In this document: piece after piece, positions 36,501-45,000 of the stretch
Layout of the letters: every line of letters starts with the position of its first letter
Numbering within the stretch: the first letter of the stretch is position 1
From: Streptomyces sp. NBC_00659
Lineage (GTDB): Bacteria > Actinomycetota > Actinomycetes > Streptomycetales > Streptomycetaceae
Assembly (NCBI RefSeq): GCF_036226925.1
Contig: NZ_CP109031.1
Coordinates: 9,300,001 to 9,364,000, forward strand
Length of the DNA stretch: 64,000 nt
Direction of reading: 5' to 3'
The notes under the pieces: model-generated
Told to the model about the DNA's origin: nothing
The model's input: only the letters and a program-made list of their open reading frames with translations
Databases searched by the model: none
Position numbers and translations under genes: made by a program

Positions 36501-36646
36501 ACACCCTGGACCACGAGACCCCCGAGGTGCGGGAGGCCGCCGCCCTGCTCCGGACCAGGATCCGAGACCTGCCCCCGCAGGACGACACCGGCGCGGAGCC
36601 CCCGGCGCGCCCGTCCCTGCGGCTGGTGTCGGACGCCTCCACGTGA
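33566..36646 (+). CDS. AfsR-type SARP regulator with NB-ARC ATPase and TPRs
   Basis: 1,026 residues from ATG 33566 (GGGGAAGG upstream). Order: winged HTH (LWFSVLGPVRASRDGTALEL, then GPPQQRGLLALLLARPGQPL), BTAD (to about 265), a Pro/Ala linker, a FVGRKREL start of the NB-ARC ATPase with Walker A GPPGVGKT (346-353) and Walker B VLVFLDDVRD, then C-terminal TPRs (ALAHAYSSLGELTGRLGRTQ, DALGNHRRALLAHRRALTLY). This is the AfsR domain plan. It shares the strand and spacing with the RICIN gene and the third SARP downstream, forming a regulatory block next to the T7SS locus. Confidence 0.9.
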   Translation: MPTGVTKDSGTTSERGELWFSVLGPVRASRDGTALELGPPQQRGLLALLLARPGQPLEVEQIVDALWGEEPPVSALTLVYRHIGLLRRTLEPDLPARAPGGWLLRGAGGYRIEADADSLDLLRFRQLAREARRVRDDGATRRSVAMYVEALALWTGHPLDGLPPFMHTAPAFKALDREHHAVVKEAADAALHCGLVSELLGPLRRCAAERPLDEPLHARLLYALMATDRVQEALRTYRAVKAKLADELGIGPGEELRSAARHLLGQPTSVPTPTGVSAPVAPAPATVGPAPSSTVPRPAGRASVAYSVPAQLPPGLPVFVGRKRELALVSGPGAADGPAAVIVLSGPPGVGKTALAGRWAHRAAPGFPDGQLYANLRGHTPGAPPADPAVILGGFLRALGLPPERIPGKERPRRYREALAGRRVLVFLDDVRDAAQIRDLLPDVTGCLAVVTSRGPLREIAGGERDSRFLDLAPFDADEARDCLAARLGGERVAAEEDAVRELTVLTGGLPLALAAAAARASAGPAFPLAALAEEIRSASGGLDAVPEVRAALDASCRTLTPGAARVFRLLAACPGTTISTAAAASAAALPVERVRHPLGELVRAGLLTERLGDRYHRARLVGTYAHELARPDEHETATTAPGPAEDGEPDGRGGEPRVPRDDVQPDAEASRLALRRVLDHHLHTARNALARLSPHRTVPAPPPALPGVSTLEHGSAAQALAWCGAEIRGLVDLVSLASRHGFHDHTWRLARLVELLLDQQGLRHDAVEPRRAALDSARHLCDPVALAHAYSSLGELTGRLGRTQDAHIHLRRARELFGELGDLPGQGDVHRRLSRLYEGQGRLDEALSHAERAVERHRGAVDRVGESGALLALARILRLLGRHRDAFAVTRQALEALHGLAEPHAEAAVRGALGRCHDALGNHRRALLAHRRALTLYRAAGDGHHEFRCLVRIGEAHRAAADPGAARTAWARALAVRDTLDHETPEVREAAALLRTRIRDLPPQDDTGAEPPARPSLRLVSDAST

Positions 36647-36860
36647 CAGGCGCGGACACCTGCCGGAACCTGACGTTCCGTACGTTCCGGCGGGGTCAGT
36701 TTCCTGTCACTGGACCGACCTACGCTGACCCGGAGGGGGATGTTCCCACCGTCGCCCGGTCGCCCGGCGGACGGTCGTGGCGCCGCGCCAGGGCGCGGGC
36801 ACGGGTGCGAGCACAGCCGGTCACACGCTTGATTCCAGGCTTGATCCAGGGGAGTGGACT

Positions 36861-38309
36861 ATGACGCGCGGGGTAACACCACGCCCCGGGGACGCGAGGG
36901 CGTTCTCGTCCAGCGGCCTCGCGGTGGCGGCGGCGGAACCGCCGGAGACGGACGGCGCCGCGGAGCGGGGATCCACGGAGGCCGCCGCGGCCTTCGCACG
37001 GGGCCGCGACGGGACCCGGTCCGCCGGACCGGCCGAGGGCGCTGGACCGGCCGAGGGCGCTGGACCGGCCGAGGGCGCTGGACCGGCCGAGGGCGCCGGA
37101 CGGACCGTCCCCGCGGAACCGGCCACCGGACCCGCCGGAGAGACCTCGGCCGAGGAACCCCCGGCCGCACCCGGCACCACCGCGCCGACTCCGGACATGT
37201 CGGCCGCCTTGACCACCGTGACGGCCGCGGGCGGGTCCCTCCGGCCGGCCGCCGACGAGGACACCGACGCGGAGACCCCGGACGGCGGAGCACCGGATGC
37301 CGGAGCAGCGGGCGCCGGGCGCCGGGAGGAGGGAGCCGCCGGGCCGGGCTCCTCCGAGGGGCGTTCCGAAGACCGCCCCGAGATCCCGGGCGGCACGGCC
37401 GAGGGCACTGCCGCCGGTGCCGCCCGGACGGTGGCGCTCGTCTCGGACACCGGCCGGGACGGCGACGACGGCGACGCCGAGAACAGCGGCCGCCGTATCT
37501 CCCGCGAGTCGGTCATCGGCGTCTCTCTGCTGGCCCTGCTCGTGGCGGGGAGTTCCTTCCTGCTGGTCGGCTCCGGAGGCGACTCGTCCGCATCCGGCAC
37601 CGTCGAGTCCGCGCGCGGCGGCTTCTCGCAGGACGGCGAGGACGGACCGGGCGGTGTCCCCGGCACCGCCGCTTCCACCGCTCCCTCCGCCCGGCCCACC
37701 ACCGGCACCCGGCCGGGCACCGACGCCTCCGCCTCGCCGCGGAGCGCCGCGAACGGGTCCGGGTCCACGATCGGTGAGGGCTCCCACCACAGCGGATCCG
37801 GCTCGGCCACGGACAAGGCCGCCGCGGGTGCCGCGGCGGCAGCGCCCGCTGCCGCCGACCGGCCCGTGAAGTCCACGGCCTCGACGCCGTCCGCGGGACA
37901 GGCCGCCGCGGCCCCGTCCGTGCAGTCGGCGGGCGCCCTCGTCGGCTCGGCCTCCGACCGCTGCGCGGACGTCACCGACGGCACCGCCGGCGCCGGTACG
38001 CCCATCCAGATCTGGGACTGCACCGGCGCCAAGTGGCAGCGCTGGTCCTTCTACTCGGACGGCACGGTGCGCTCGCTAGGCCTGTGCATGGAGGTCGCCT
38101 CGGCCTCCGTGAACGACGGCGCCGCGATCCGGCTCGCGAACTGCGACGCCGGCGTGGGCCAGCGGTTCCGGCTCAACTCCGCGGGGGACCTGGTCAACAT
38201 CCGGGCCGACAAGTGCGTGGACGTCAAGGACCAGCAGACCGACAACGGCGCCCGGCTCCAGCTGTGGACGTGCACCGGGGCGCAGAACCAGAAGTGGGGC
38301 CTGAGGTGA
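36861..38309 (+). CDS. Membrane-anchored RICIN (beta-trefoil lectin) protein
   Basis: 482 residues, ATG with GGGGAG upstream. The first 210 residues are a disordered Ala/Gly/Pro/Glu-rich cytoplasmic part containing a four-fold GPAEGA repeat. One membrane helix follows (SVIGVSLLALLVAGSSFLLV, about 217-237), then a Ser/Gly/Ala-rich stalk and a C-terminal ricin-type domain (about 365-482) with three QxW-like repeats: IQIWDCTGAKWQRWSF, RLANCDAGVGQRFRLN and LQLWTCTGAQNQKWGL. The topology (in, helix, out) puts the lectin domain outside the cell. Carbohydrate binding is the family role. It lies between two SARP genes, 10 bp from the second. Confidence 0.85.
   Translation: MTRGVTPRPGDARAFSSSGLAVAAAEPPETDGAAERGSTEAAAAFARGRDGTRSAGPAEGAGPAEGAGPAEGAGPAEGAGRTVPAEPATGPAGETSAEEPPAAPGTTAPTPDMSAALTTVTAAGGSLRPAADEDTDAETPDGGAPDAGAAGAGRREEGAAGPGSSEGRSEDRPEIPGGTAEGTAAGAARTVALVSDTGRDGDDGDAENSGRRISRESVIGVSLLALLVAGSSFLLVGSGGDSSASGTVESARGGFSQDGEDGPGGVPGTAASTAPSARPTTGTRPGTDASASPRSAANGSGSTIGEGSHHSGSGSATDKAAAGAAAAAPAAADRPVKSTASTPSAGQAAAAPSVQSAGALVGSASDRCADVTDGTAGAGTPIQIWDCTGAKWQRWSFYSDGTVRSLGLCMEVASASVNDGAAIRLANCDAGVGQRFRLNSAGDLVNIRADKCVDVKDQQTDNGARLQLWTCTGAQNQKWGLR
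37026..37097 (+). repeat. Four tandem 18-bp repeats inside the RICIN gene
   Basis: GGACCGGCCGAGGGCGCT is present four times head to tail (last unit ends GCC), coding for GPAEGA units in the disordered N-terminal region. Unit length is a multiple of three, so copy-number changes keep the frame. Confidence 0.9.
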
Positions 38310-38319
38310 GGACGGTGCT

Positions 38320-40635
38320 GTGGAAGAGCCGGTGATGCGTCAGGACCCGACGGCGCCGTCGTTCTCCGTGCTGGGGCCGATGCGTGCCTGGCGCGACGGT
38401 ACCGAGCTGGATCTCGGCCCCCCACAGCAGCGCGCCACCCTGGCGGTGCTGCTGGTCCGCGTGAAACGGCCCGTCCCGGTCGGTGAGATCGCCGACGTGC
38501 TGTGGGGCCAGGGGCAGCCGGTGAGCGCGACCAACGTGATCCACCGTCACATCGGCATGCTCCGCCGGGTCCTGGAGCCGGAGCTGCCCAACCGCACCGA
38601 GGGACAGCGGCTGGTCCGGGTCAGCGGGGGCTACCGGCTGCGCGTCGACGCGGACGACGTCGACCTGACCCGCTTCCGCCGACTGCGCGAGCGGGCCCAG
38701 GAGGCTGCTCGGACGGGGGACGCGGCGGAAGCCGTGGAGCGGTTCAACGACGCCTTCGCGCTGTGGCGGGGGCCGGTCGCCGCCGGAGTCCCGGCCGTCG
38801 CGCGAGCCCACCGCATTTTCACCGCCCTCGACGACGAGTACGTGGCGGCCGTCCGCGAGGCCGCGGACACGGCCTTGTGCGACGGCCTGGCGGACCGCGT
38901 CCTCCCGGCGATCGAACGCTGCGCCGCCCGTCATCCCCTCGACGAGGGGGTCCACGCGAAACTGGCGTTGGCGCTCGCCGCCACCGGCCACCAGGCCGAA
39001 GCCCTCGACGTGTGCCACCGCGCCCGGACCCGGCTCGCCGAGGAACTGGGCGTCACCCCGGGCACCGAACTGCGTGCCGCGCACGAGCGTGTGCTCGGCG
39101 GCGACCTGAACGGCCCCCCGGCCGGTGTCCGGATGAAACACCCGGTACGCCCGAAGTCACCGAAGCGCCCGGCGCATCCGCGGCACTCGGAACACGCGCG
39201 GCACCCGGAGCGCTCCGGGCACCCCGAGGAGCCGGAGCACCGCCGGACCGCTCCGGTGCCGCGTGGCGAACGCGGTCCCGCGCCGACGACACCCCCGCCC
39301 GCCCCGGCACCGGGCCGCACCGGGGAACCGTGGCTCGTACCGGGGACCACGGCGGGCCCGTCGGCCGCCCCGCCCACGGACGGCGCTCCGCCCCGCCCGG
39401 AAGGTCCCGGCGGCCATGACGAGGGGCGCCCGCCGCTCTCGTTCGGCGGAGACGCGCCCGCGCCCGCGCACGCGTTCGTCGGGCGCCGGACCGAGACGGC
39501 AAGGCTGCTCGCCGATGCCGATGCCGATGCCGATGCCGATGCCGCCCGGCCGGGGGACGAGACCGTGAAACTCGCCGCCGTCTGCGGCCCGGCCGGGTCC
39601 GGCAAGACCGCCCTCGCGGCCGAGACCGCCCGCCGCCTGGCCGACCGGTTCCCCGACGGGCTGATCCGCATCGCCCTGCGGGGCTTCGACCCGTCTGCCG
39701 CGCCGGTCGCGCCGGGCGAGGCGATCCGCGCTCTCCTCACGGCACTGGACGTCCCCCCGGACCGGCTGCCCACCGACCCCGACGACGTGGACGCGCACAC
39801 CGCCCTGTGGCGCAGTGTGCTCTCCCGACGACGCTTCCTGCTGCTGCTCGACGACGCCCGCGACACCGCGCAGATCCGGCCGCTGCTGCCCGCCACGCCC
39901 GGCTGCATGGTCCTGGTGACCAGCCGCGACCAGCTCTGGGGCCTGGTCGCCGCGGAGGGCGCCCACCGCGTCGTCCTGGGCCCGCTCACCCCCGAGGAGT
40001 CGCGGGAACTCCTGGCGGCGCGCCTGGGTTCCGACCGGCTCACCGCCGACCCCGAGCGGACCGAACGGCTCGTGGAACACTGCGCCGGACTGCCGTTCGC
40101 CCTCCACCTGGCCGCCGGACGGCTCACGGACACCCCCGGGGGACCGGCGGCGTCGCCCGCACCGTCCGCCATCCTCGGGGAGAGCGACCGGACCACCGTA
40201 CGGCGGAGTCTGTACGGCTCGTACCGGACGCTCGACCCTGACGCCGCCCGGCTGTTCCGGCTGCTGGCCCTGCACCCGGAGCCCGAGACGGGCGTCGTGG
40301 AGGCCGCCGCCCTGGCCGGCACCGGACCCCGGCGGGCCCGCGTCCTGCTGTCCGCGCTCACCGGAGTGCACCTGCTGGACGAGCGCGCGCCCGGCCGCTT
40401 CACCCTGCGTCCCCTGGAACGCGCGTACGCCCACGAACTGGTGCACACGGCCGACGGCCCGTCGGCACGCGCCGCCGCCGTGCGCCGCCTGCTCGGCCAT
40501 CTCGTGCGCCACGCGCTCCCGGACGACGGGCCGTGGACCCCGTGGCCCCGCGGTGACGGATCCGCCGACGCACCGGCCCGGCTGCTGGACACCGGCCGCT
40601 TCCTCCCCACGGAGCCGGAGATGTTCTCGCTCTGA
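38320..40635 (+). CDS. SARP regulator with ATPase domain, no TPRs
   Basis: 771 residues from GTG 38320 (GAGGTGAGGA upstream); an ATG at 38335 is an alternative. Winged HTH (SFSVLGPMRAWRDGTELDLG, then PPQQRATLAVLL), BTAD (to about 260), a His/Pro/Arg-rich linker (about 265-385), then an ATPase with Walker A GPAGSGKT (423-430) and RRFLLLLDDARD. It ends at MFSL without the C-terminal TPR array of AfsR. A (GCCGAT) repeat codes for a DADADA run before the Walker A. It starts 10 bases after the RICIN gene and is followed 51 bases later by the mycosin gene of the T7SS, so it is the best candidate regulator of that locus. Confidence 0.88.
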   Translation: MEEPVMRQDPTAPSFSVLGPMRAWRDGTELDLGPPQQRATLAVLLVRVKRPVPVGEIADVLWGQGQPVSATNVIHRHIGMLRRVLEPELPNRTEGQRLVRVSGGYRLRVDADDVDLTRFRRLRERAQEAARTGDAAEAVERFNDAFALWRGPVAAGVPAVARAHRIFTALDDEYVAAVREAADTALCDGLADRVLPAIERCAARHPLDEGVHAKLALALAATGHQAEALDVCHRARTRLAEELGVTPGTELRAAHERVLGGDLNGPPAGVRMKHPVRPKSPKRPAHPRHSEHARHPERSGHPEEPEHRRTAPVPRGERGPAPTTPPPAPAPGRTGEPWLVPGTTAGPSAAPPTDGAPPRPEGPGGHDEGRPPLSFGGDAPAPAHAFVGRRTETARLLADADADADADAARPGDETVKLAAVCGPAGSGKTALAAETARRLADRFPDGLIRIALRGFDPSAAPVAPGEAIRALLTALDVPPDRLPTDPDDVDAHTALWRSVLSRRRFLLLLDDARDTAQIRPLLPATPGCMVLVTSRDQLWGLVAAEGAHRVVLGPLTPEESRELLAARLGSDRLTADPERTERLVEHCAGLPFALHLAAGRLTDTPGGPAASPAPSAILGESDRTTVRRSLYGSYRTLDPDAARLFRLLALHPEPETGVVEAAALAGTGPRRARVLLSALTGVHLLDERAPGRFTLRPLERAYAHELVHTADGPSARAAAVRRLLGHLVRHALPDDGPWTPWPRGDGSADAPARLLDTGRFLPTEPEMFSL
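39511..39543 (+). repeat. Hexanucleotide repeat (GCCGAT)5 in SARP gene
   Basis: Five GCCGAT units in frame encode alternating Ala-Asp just before the ATPase domain. Slippage would add or remove dipeptides without a frameshift. Confidence 0.85.
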
Positions 40636-40686
40636 CCGGCTCGCCCCGACCGGCGGCCGCCCCACCACCGAAGGACTGGACCGCAC

Positions 40687-41961
40687 ATGCCCCTCTCCCG
40701 GCCGTCGCGCAGGACGGCCCGGCCCGCCCCGTCCCTCCGCCGCACCCGGTACGCCGTCCCCGCCGGACTGTGCGCCCTGGCGCTCACCGTCGGTCCCGCG
40801 CCGGTCGCGCTGGCCGACGACGCGTCACCGGCCCCGGCCGCGACCGGCTCGACCGTACGGCTGCCCGTCATCCCCGGCTCCCTCGGCAGCGGCGCGGTCT
40901 GTACCCGGCCGTCGCCGACCACGATGACGGTCGTCCCGTGGACGCATGCCGTGCTCGGACTGTCCGGTGCCCGGGCCTACTCCCGGGGCGCGGGAGTCAC
41001 CGTCGCCGTCGTCGACACGGGCGTGGCGACGCGGACCCATGGCCTCGAGGGCCGGGTCGAGGCGGTGGGCGACGCCGCCGAGGACTGTGTCGGCCACGGC
41101 AGCTTCGTCGCGGGACTCATCGCCGCGGAGTACGACGGCACCGGCGCCGACTTCGGTGGCATGGCCCCCGACGCCCGCGTTCTCGCCGTACGCGGCACCG
41201 ACGCCCGCGGTCTGGCCGACGCCGCGAGCGTCGCCGCCGGCATCCGCGCGGCGGCCGGCGCCCGTGCCGGGGTCGTCGTGGTCCCGCTGGCGCTGTCCCG
41301 GGGCAGCAAGGCGCTGAGTGCGGCGGTCCGCTACGCCGTCGCCCGCGACTGCCTGGTGGTCGCCGCGGCCGTGCCCGACGCCACGGGGGACGTCACCGGC
41401 GTCTCCGGTGACACGACGCGGGCCGCCCCGGCCGCGCGCTACTGGCCCGCGTCGGACGAGGGCGTGCTGTCCGTCCTGGACTTCGGCCCCGACGGCAGCC
41501 GCCCCGACGGGGCGCCCGAGCCGGTCCGGGCCGATCTGGCCGCACCGGGCGACAAGGTGGTCGGTACCGGCCCGCGCGGCACCGGCGACTTCACCGGCAC
41601 CGGCGCCTCCTTCGCCACCGCCCACGTCGCCGGGGCCGCCGCGCTCGTCCGGTCGCGGTACCCGGACCTGAGCGCCGAGGAGACCGCGCGTCGGCTGACC
41701 GGCACCGCGTACCCGGCGGACGTGCCGCGCCTGGACACCTATGCCTCCCTCACCGTCGTACCGCACGACGCAGGGACCGCCGCGCCGCGGCCGGCGCCGG
41801 CGGAGCGGGTGGTGCTGTCGCTGCCCGCCGACGACCCGGGCCCGCGCCGGATCGCCGTGGCCGTGGGCTCGGTGTGTCTGCTGACGCTGCTGACGGCGGC
41901 GGCCGTGCGGGGCGTGGTCCGCGCCCGGCGAGGCCGCCGCGACGGCGCCGCGCAGGCCTGA
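40687..41961 (+). CDS. mycP: Type VII secretion mycosin (S8 protease)
   Basis: 424 residues, AAGGA before the ATG. An N-terminal signal sequence (RYAVPAGLCALALTVGPAPV, then ALA), a subtilase domain with Asp110 (VAVVDTGV), His137 (CVGHGSFVAG) and Ser308 (GTGASFATAHVAG), a Pro-rich linker and a C-terminal membrane helix (IAVAVGSVCLLTLLTAAAVR). This is the mycosin layout: membrane-anchored, catalytic domain outside. The oxyanion-hole Asn expected after VVAAA is replaced (VVAAAVPDATGD). Mycosins stabilise the ESX membrane complex and some cleave substrates; activity here is uncertain because of the Asn change. Convergent with eccC. Confidence 0.88.
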   Translation: MPLSRPSRRTARPAPSLRRTRYAVPAGLCALALTVGPAPVALADDASPAPAATGSTVRLPVIPGSLGSGAVCTRPSPTTMTVVPWTHAVLGLSGARAYSRGAGVTVAVVDTGVATRTHGLEGRVEAVGDAAEDCVGHGSFVAGLIAAEYDGTGADFGGMAPDARVLAVRGTDARGLADAASVAAGIRAAAGARAGVVVVPLALSRGSKALSAAVRYAVARDCLVVAAAVPDATGDVTGVSGDTTRAAPAARYWPASDEGVLSVLDFGPDGSRPDGAPEPVRADLAAPGDKVVGTGPRGTGDFTGTGASFATAHVAGAAALVRSRYPDLSAEETARRLTGTAYPADVPRLDTYASLTVVPHDAGTAAPRPAPAERVVLSLPADDPGPRRIAVAVGSVCLLTLLTAAAVRGVVRARRGRRDGAAQA

Positions 41962-42021
41962 ACGCGTCCCGGGCGGAGGGGGCCGTCGCGTGGGGCGCCC
42001 GCGACGGAGGAACCGCCGAGC

Positions 42022-42057
42022 GCGGAGGGGCCCGGCCCACGGGCCGGGCCCCTCCGC
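42022..42057. terminator. Bidirectional stem-loop between mycP and eccC
   Basis: A perfect 17-bp stem GCGGAGGGGCCCGGCCC (42022-42038) / GGGCCGGGCCCCTCCGC (42041-42057) around AC, in the 118-bp gap of two convergent genes. No T-run, as is common in Streptomyces. Confidence 0.8.
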
Positions 42058-42079
42058 GGTGTCGGTCCCGTCAGTTCCG

Positions 42080-45000
42080 TCAGTCCTCGTCCAGCAGAGC
42101 CGTCTGCACCTGGAACGTCTTGCGGCGGGTGATGCGCAGCGCCCGGCCCGGCACCAGGACACGGGGCTTGACGCTGCCGAACAGATACCCCTCGGACGGC
42201 GGGCACGACATCAGCAGGCCCGGGGTGTTGATCTCCAGCATCCGGCGCAGGACCGGGTCGCCCAGGCCGCGTCCGGCGCCCGCGGCGGAACGCGTCACCA
42301 CCAGATGGAAACCGACCTCGTAGCCGAGCGCCAGGAAGTCCAGCAGCGGTTCGAACGGGCTGCGCCCCAGCGGCGCGTTGATCAGGTCGTAGTCGTCGAC
42401 CAGGACGAACAGGGTCGGCCCCTGCCACCAGTCCCGCAGCCGCATCCGGGACGGCGCGATGTCCGGACCCGGCATCCGGGAGCGCAGCGCGCGGGCCGCG
42501 CCGTCGGCCAGTTCCCGCAACTGGTCCACGGAGACCGCGTGGCCGAGCCGGTACTCCTCCGGCACCGCCTCGACCAGTTCCCGCCGGTAGTCGACCACCA
42601 GGACCCGCGCCTCGGCCGGGGTGTAGCGCTCTGTGATGCCCTTGGCCACCAGTCGCAGCAGGTTGGTCTTGCCGGTCTCGGCGTCCCCGACGACGACCAG
42701 ATGGGGGTGCTCGGAGAAGTCGTGCCAGGCCGGGGCCAGCTTGTCCTCCTCCATGCCGAGCGCGACGCGCAGATCGCCCTCGGCGGGCGGCAGTCCGGCG
42801 GCCGGGAGCCGTACCGGCAGCATCCGCACGGGAGGCGCCGGGGGCCCCGCCCAGTGCTCGGCGACGGACGCGACGACCTGCGCGACGCCCTCCGCCAGGT
42901 CCTCCTGGTGCTGTACGCCGTCCAGTCGCGGCAGCGCGGCGAGGAAGTGCAGCTTGGTCTCGGGGGTCAGACCGCGGCCCGGGACCCGGGGCACCGAGCG
43001 GGCCCGCCGGATGTCGATCACCGATTCCATCGGGTCGCCCATCTTCAGCTCCAGGCGGGTGCCCACCTGATCCCTGACCTGCGCGGCGAGTTCGACCCAC
43101 CGGGTGGTGGTGACGACGAGGTGCACGCCGTAGTTCAGGCCGCGCAGGGCGAACTGCGACAGGGTGGTCACATGGTCGAGGAAGTCCTGCCGCAGGGTGC
43201 CCCAGCCGTCCACGACCAGGAACACGTCGCCGTACGGCTCGTCGGGGAACTCCCCGGCCGCCCGCCGCTTGCGGTACGTCGCCATGGAGTCGATGCCGTG
43301 CTCCAGGAAGAACCGTTCGCGTTCGGCCAGCAGCGAGGCCACCGCCGCGACGGTCCGGCCGATCCGCTCCCCGTCGACATGGGCCGCGACACCGCCGACA
43401 TGGGGCAGCCCGGCGAGCCCGGTCAGGCTGCCACCGCCGAAGTCCAGGCAGTAGAACTGCACTTCGCGAGGGGTGTGGGTGAGGGCGAGGGCGGTGATCA
43501 GCGTGCGCACCAGGGTCGACTTGCCGCTCTGGGGGCCGCCGGCGATCGCCACATGGCCGCCCGCCCCGGACAGATCCACCACGAGGGGGTCCCGGCGCTG
43601 CTCGAACGGCCGGTCCACGATGCCGATCGGGACCCGCAGGGCGCCCCGCGCCACCGCCGCCGCGCCGGATCCGCCGGCCGGGACCGTCAGACCGCGCTCG
43701 GCGTCCGGCGCCGTCGGCGGCAGCAACCGGTCCAGGGTCGGCGGCAGTCCGAGCGGCGGCAGCCACACCTGGCGGGCCGCGGGACCCGAGTCGCGCAGCC
43801 GGTCCACGGCCGTGGCGAGCAGGCTCCGAGCGTTCGCCTCCTCCGCGGCGGCCTCCTCCGCCTCCGCCCGCACCACCGACTCGGGCAGCTGCCGCGGCGC
43901 GATCCAGCCGACGCTCCAGGGGGTGACCTGTCCGGCCACCTGCGCACGGGCCAGGGCGCCGCGCCGACGCCGGTAGGTCCCGGAGACGTACGCGGCCCGG
44001 AACCGGGTCAGCGCCTCCACCCCGCTCTTGAGATAGCCGGCGCCCGGTTGGGAGGGCAGCTGATAGGCGTCGGGCACCCCGAGCACACCCCGGCTCTCCA
44101 TCGCGGAGAACGTCCGCAGACCGATGCGGTAGGAGAGATGGCTCTCCAGCTGGTGCATCCGGCCCTCGTCCAGGCGCTGGGAGGCCAGCAGCAGATGGAC
44201 CCCCAGGGACCGCCCGAGACGGCCGATCATGACGAACAGCTCCATGAACTCGCTGTGCGCCGCCAGCAGTTCGCTGAACTCGTCCACGACGACGAACAGG
44301 CTGGGCAGCGGCTCCAGCGCCGTGCCCGAGGCGCGCGCGTTCTCGTACTCCAGGGCCGAGGTGTAGTTGCCCGCGGCCCGCAGCAGTTCCTGACGGCGGA
44401 TCAGTTCACCGTGCAGGGCGTCCTGCATACGGGAGACGAGCGCGACCTCGTCCGCCAGGTTGGTGATCACCGCGGAGGTGTGCGGGAGTTCCTCCAGGCC
44501 CAGGAAGGTCGCGCCGCCCTTGAAGTCGACGAGTACGAAGTTCAGGGTCTGCGAGGAGTGGGTCAGCGCCAGACCGAGGACGAGGGTGCGCAGCAGTTCG
44601 CTCTTGCCGGAGCCGGTGGCGCCGATGAGCATGCCGTGCGGGCCCATGCCGCCCTGCGCCGACTCCTTGATGTCGAGTTCGACGGGCGCCCCGTCCGCGC
44701 CGACCGCGATCGGCACCCGCAGCCGCCCGGCGGCCCCGGTGCGGGCGGCCCAGTAGCCCGCCGGATCGTGCCGGTGCAGGTCGGGAATGCCGAGCAGTGA
44801 GGTCAGCTGGATGTCGGAGGCGAGCGGTTCCGTGCTGTCGGTGGCCAGACTCAGCCGGTACGGGGCGAGCAGCGCGGCCAGCGTCCGGGCCGCCGCCGGG
44901 CCCATCCGGTCGGGACGGCCGAGGGGGGTGGTCTGCTCCTGGCGGCTGCGGTCGGTCCGCACCAGGCGCAGTTCGGGGTCGGTGAAGTCCAGGCGCAGCG

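Noticed and set aside
37026..37097. Tandem repeats as a CRISPR-like array
   Set aside because: Repeats are contiguous without spacers and in frame inside a gene; no cas genes in the window.
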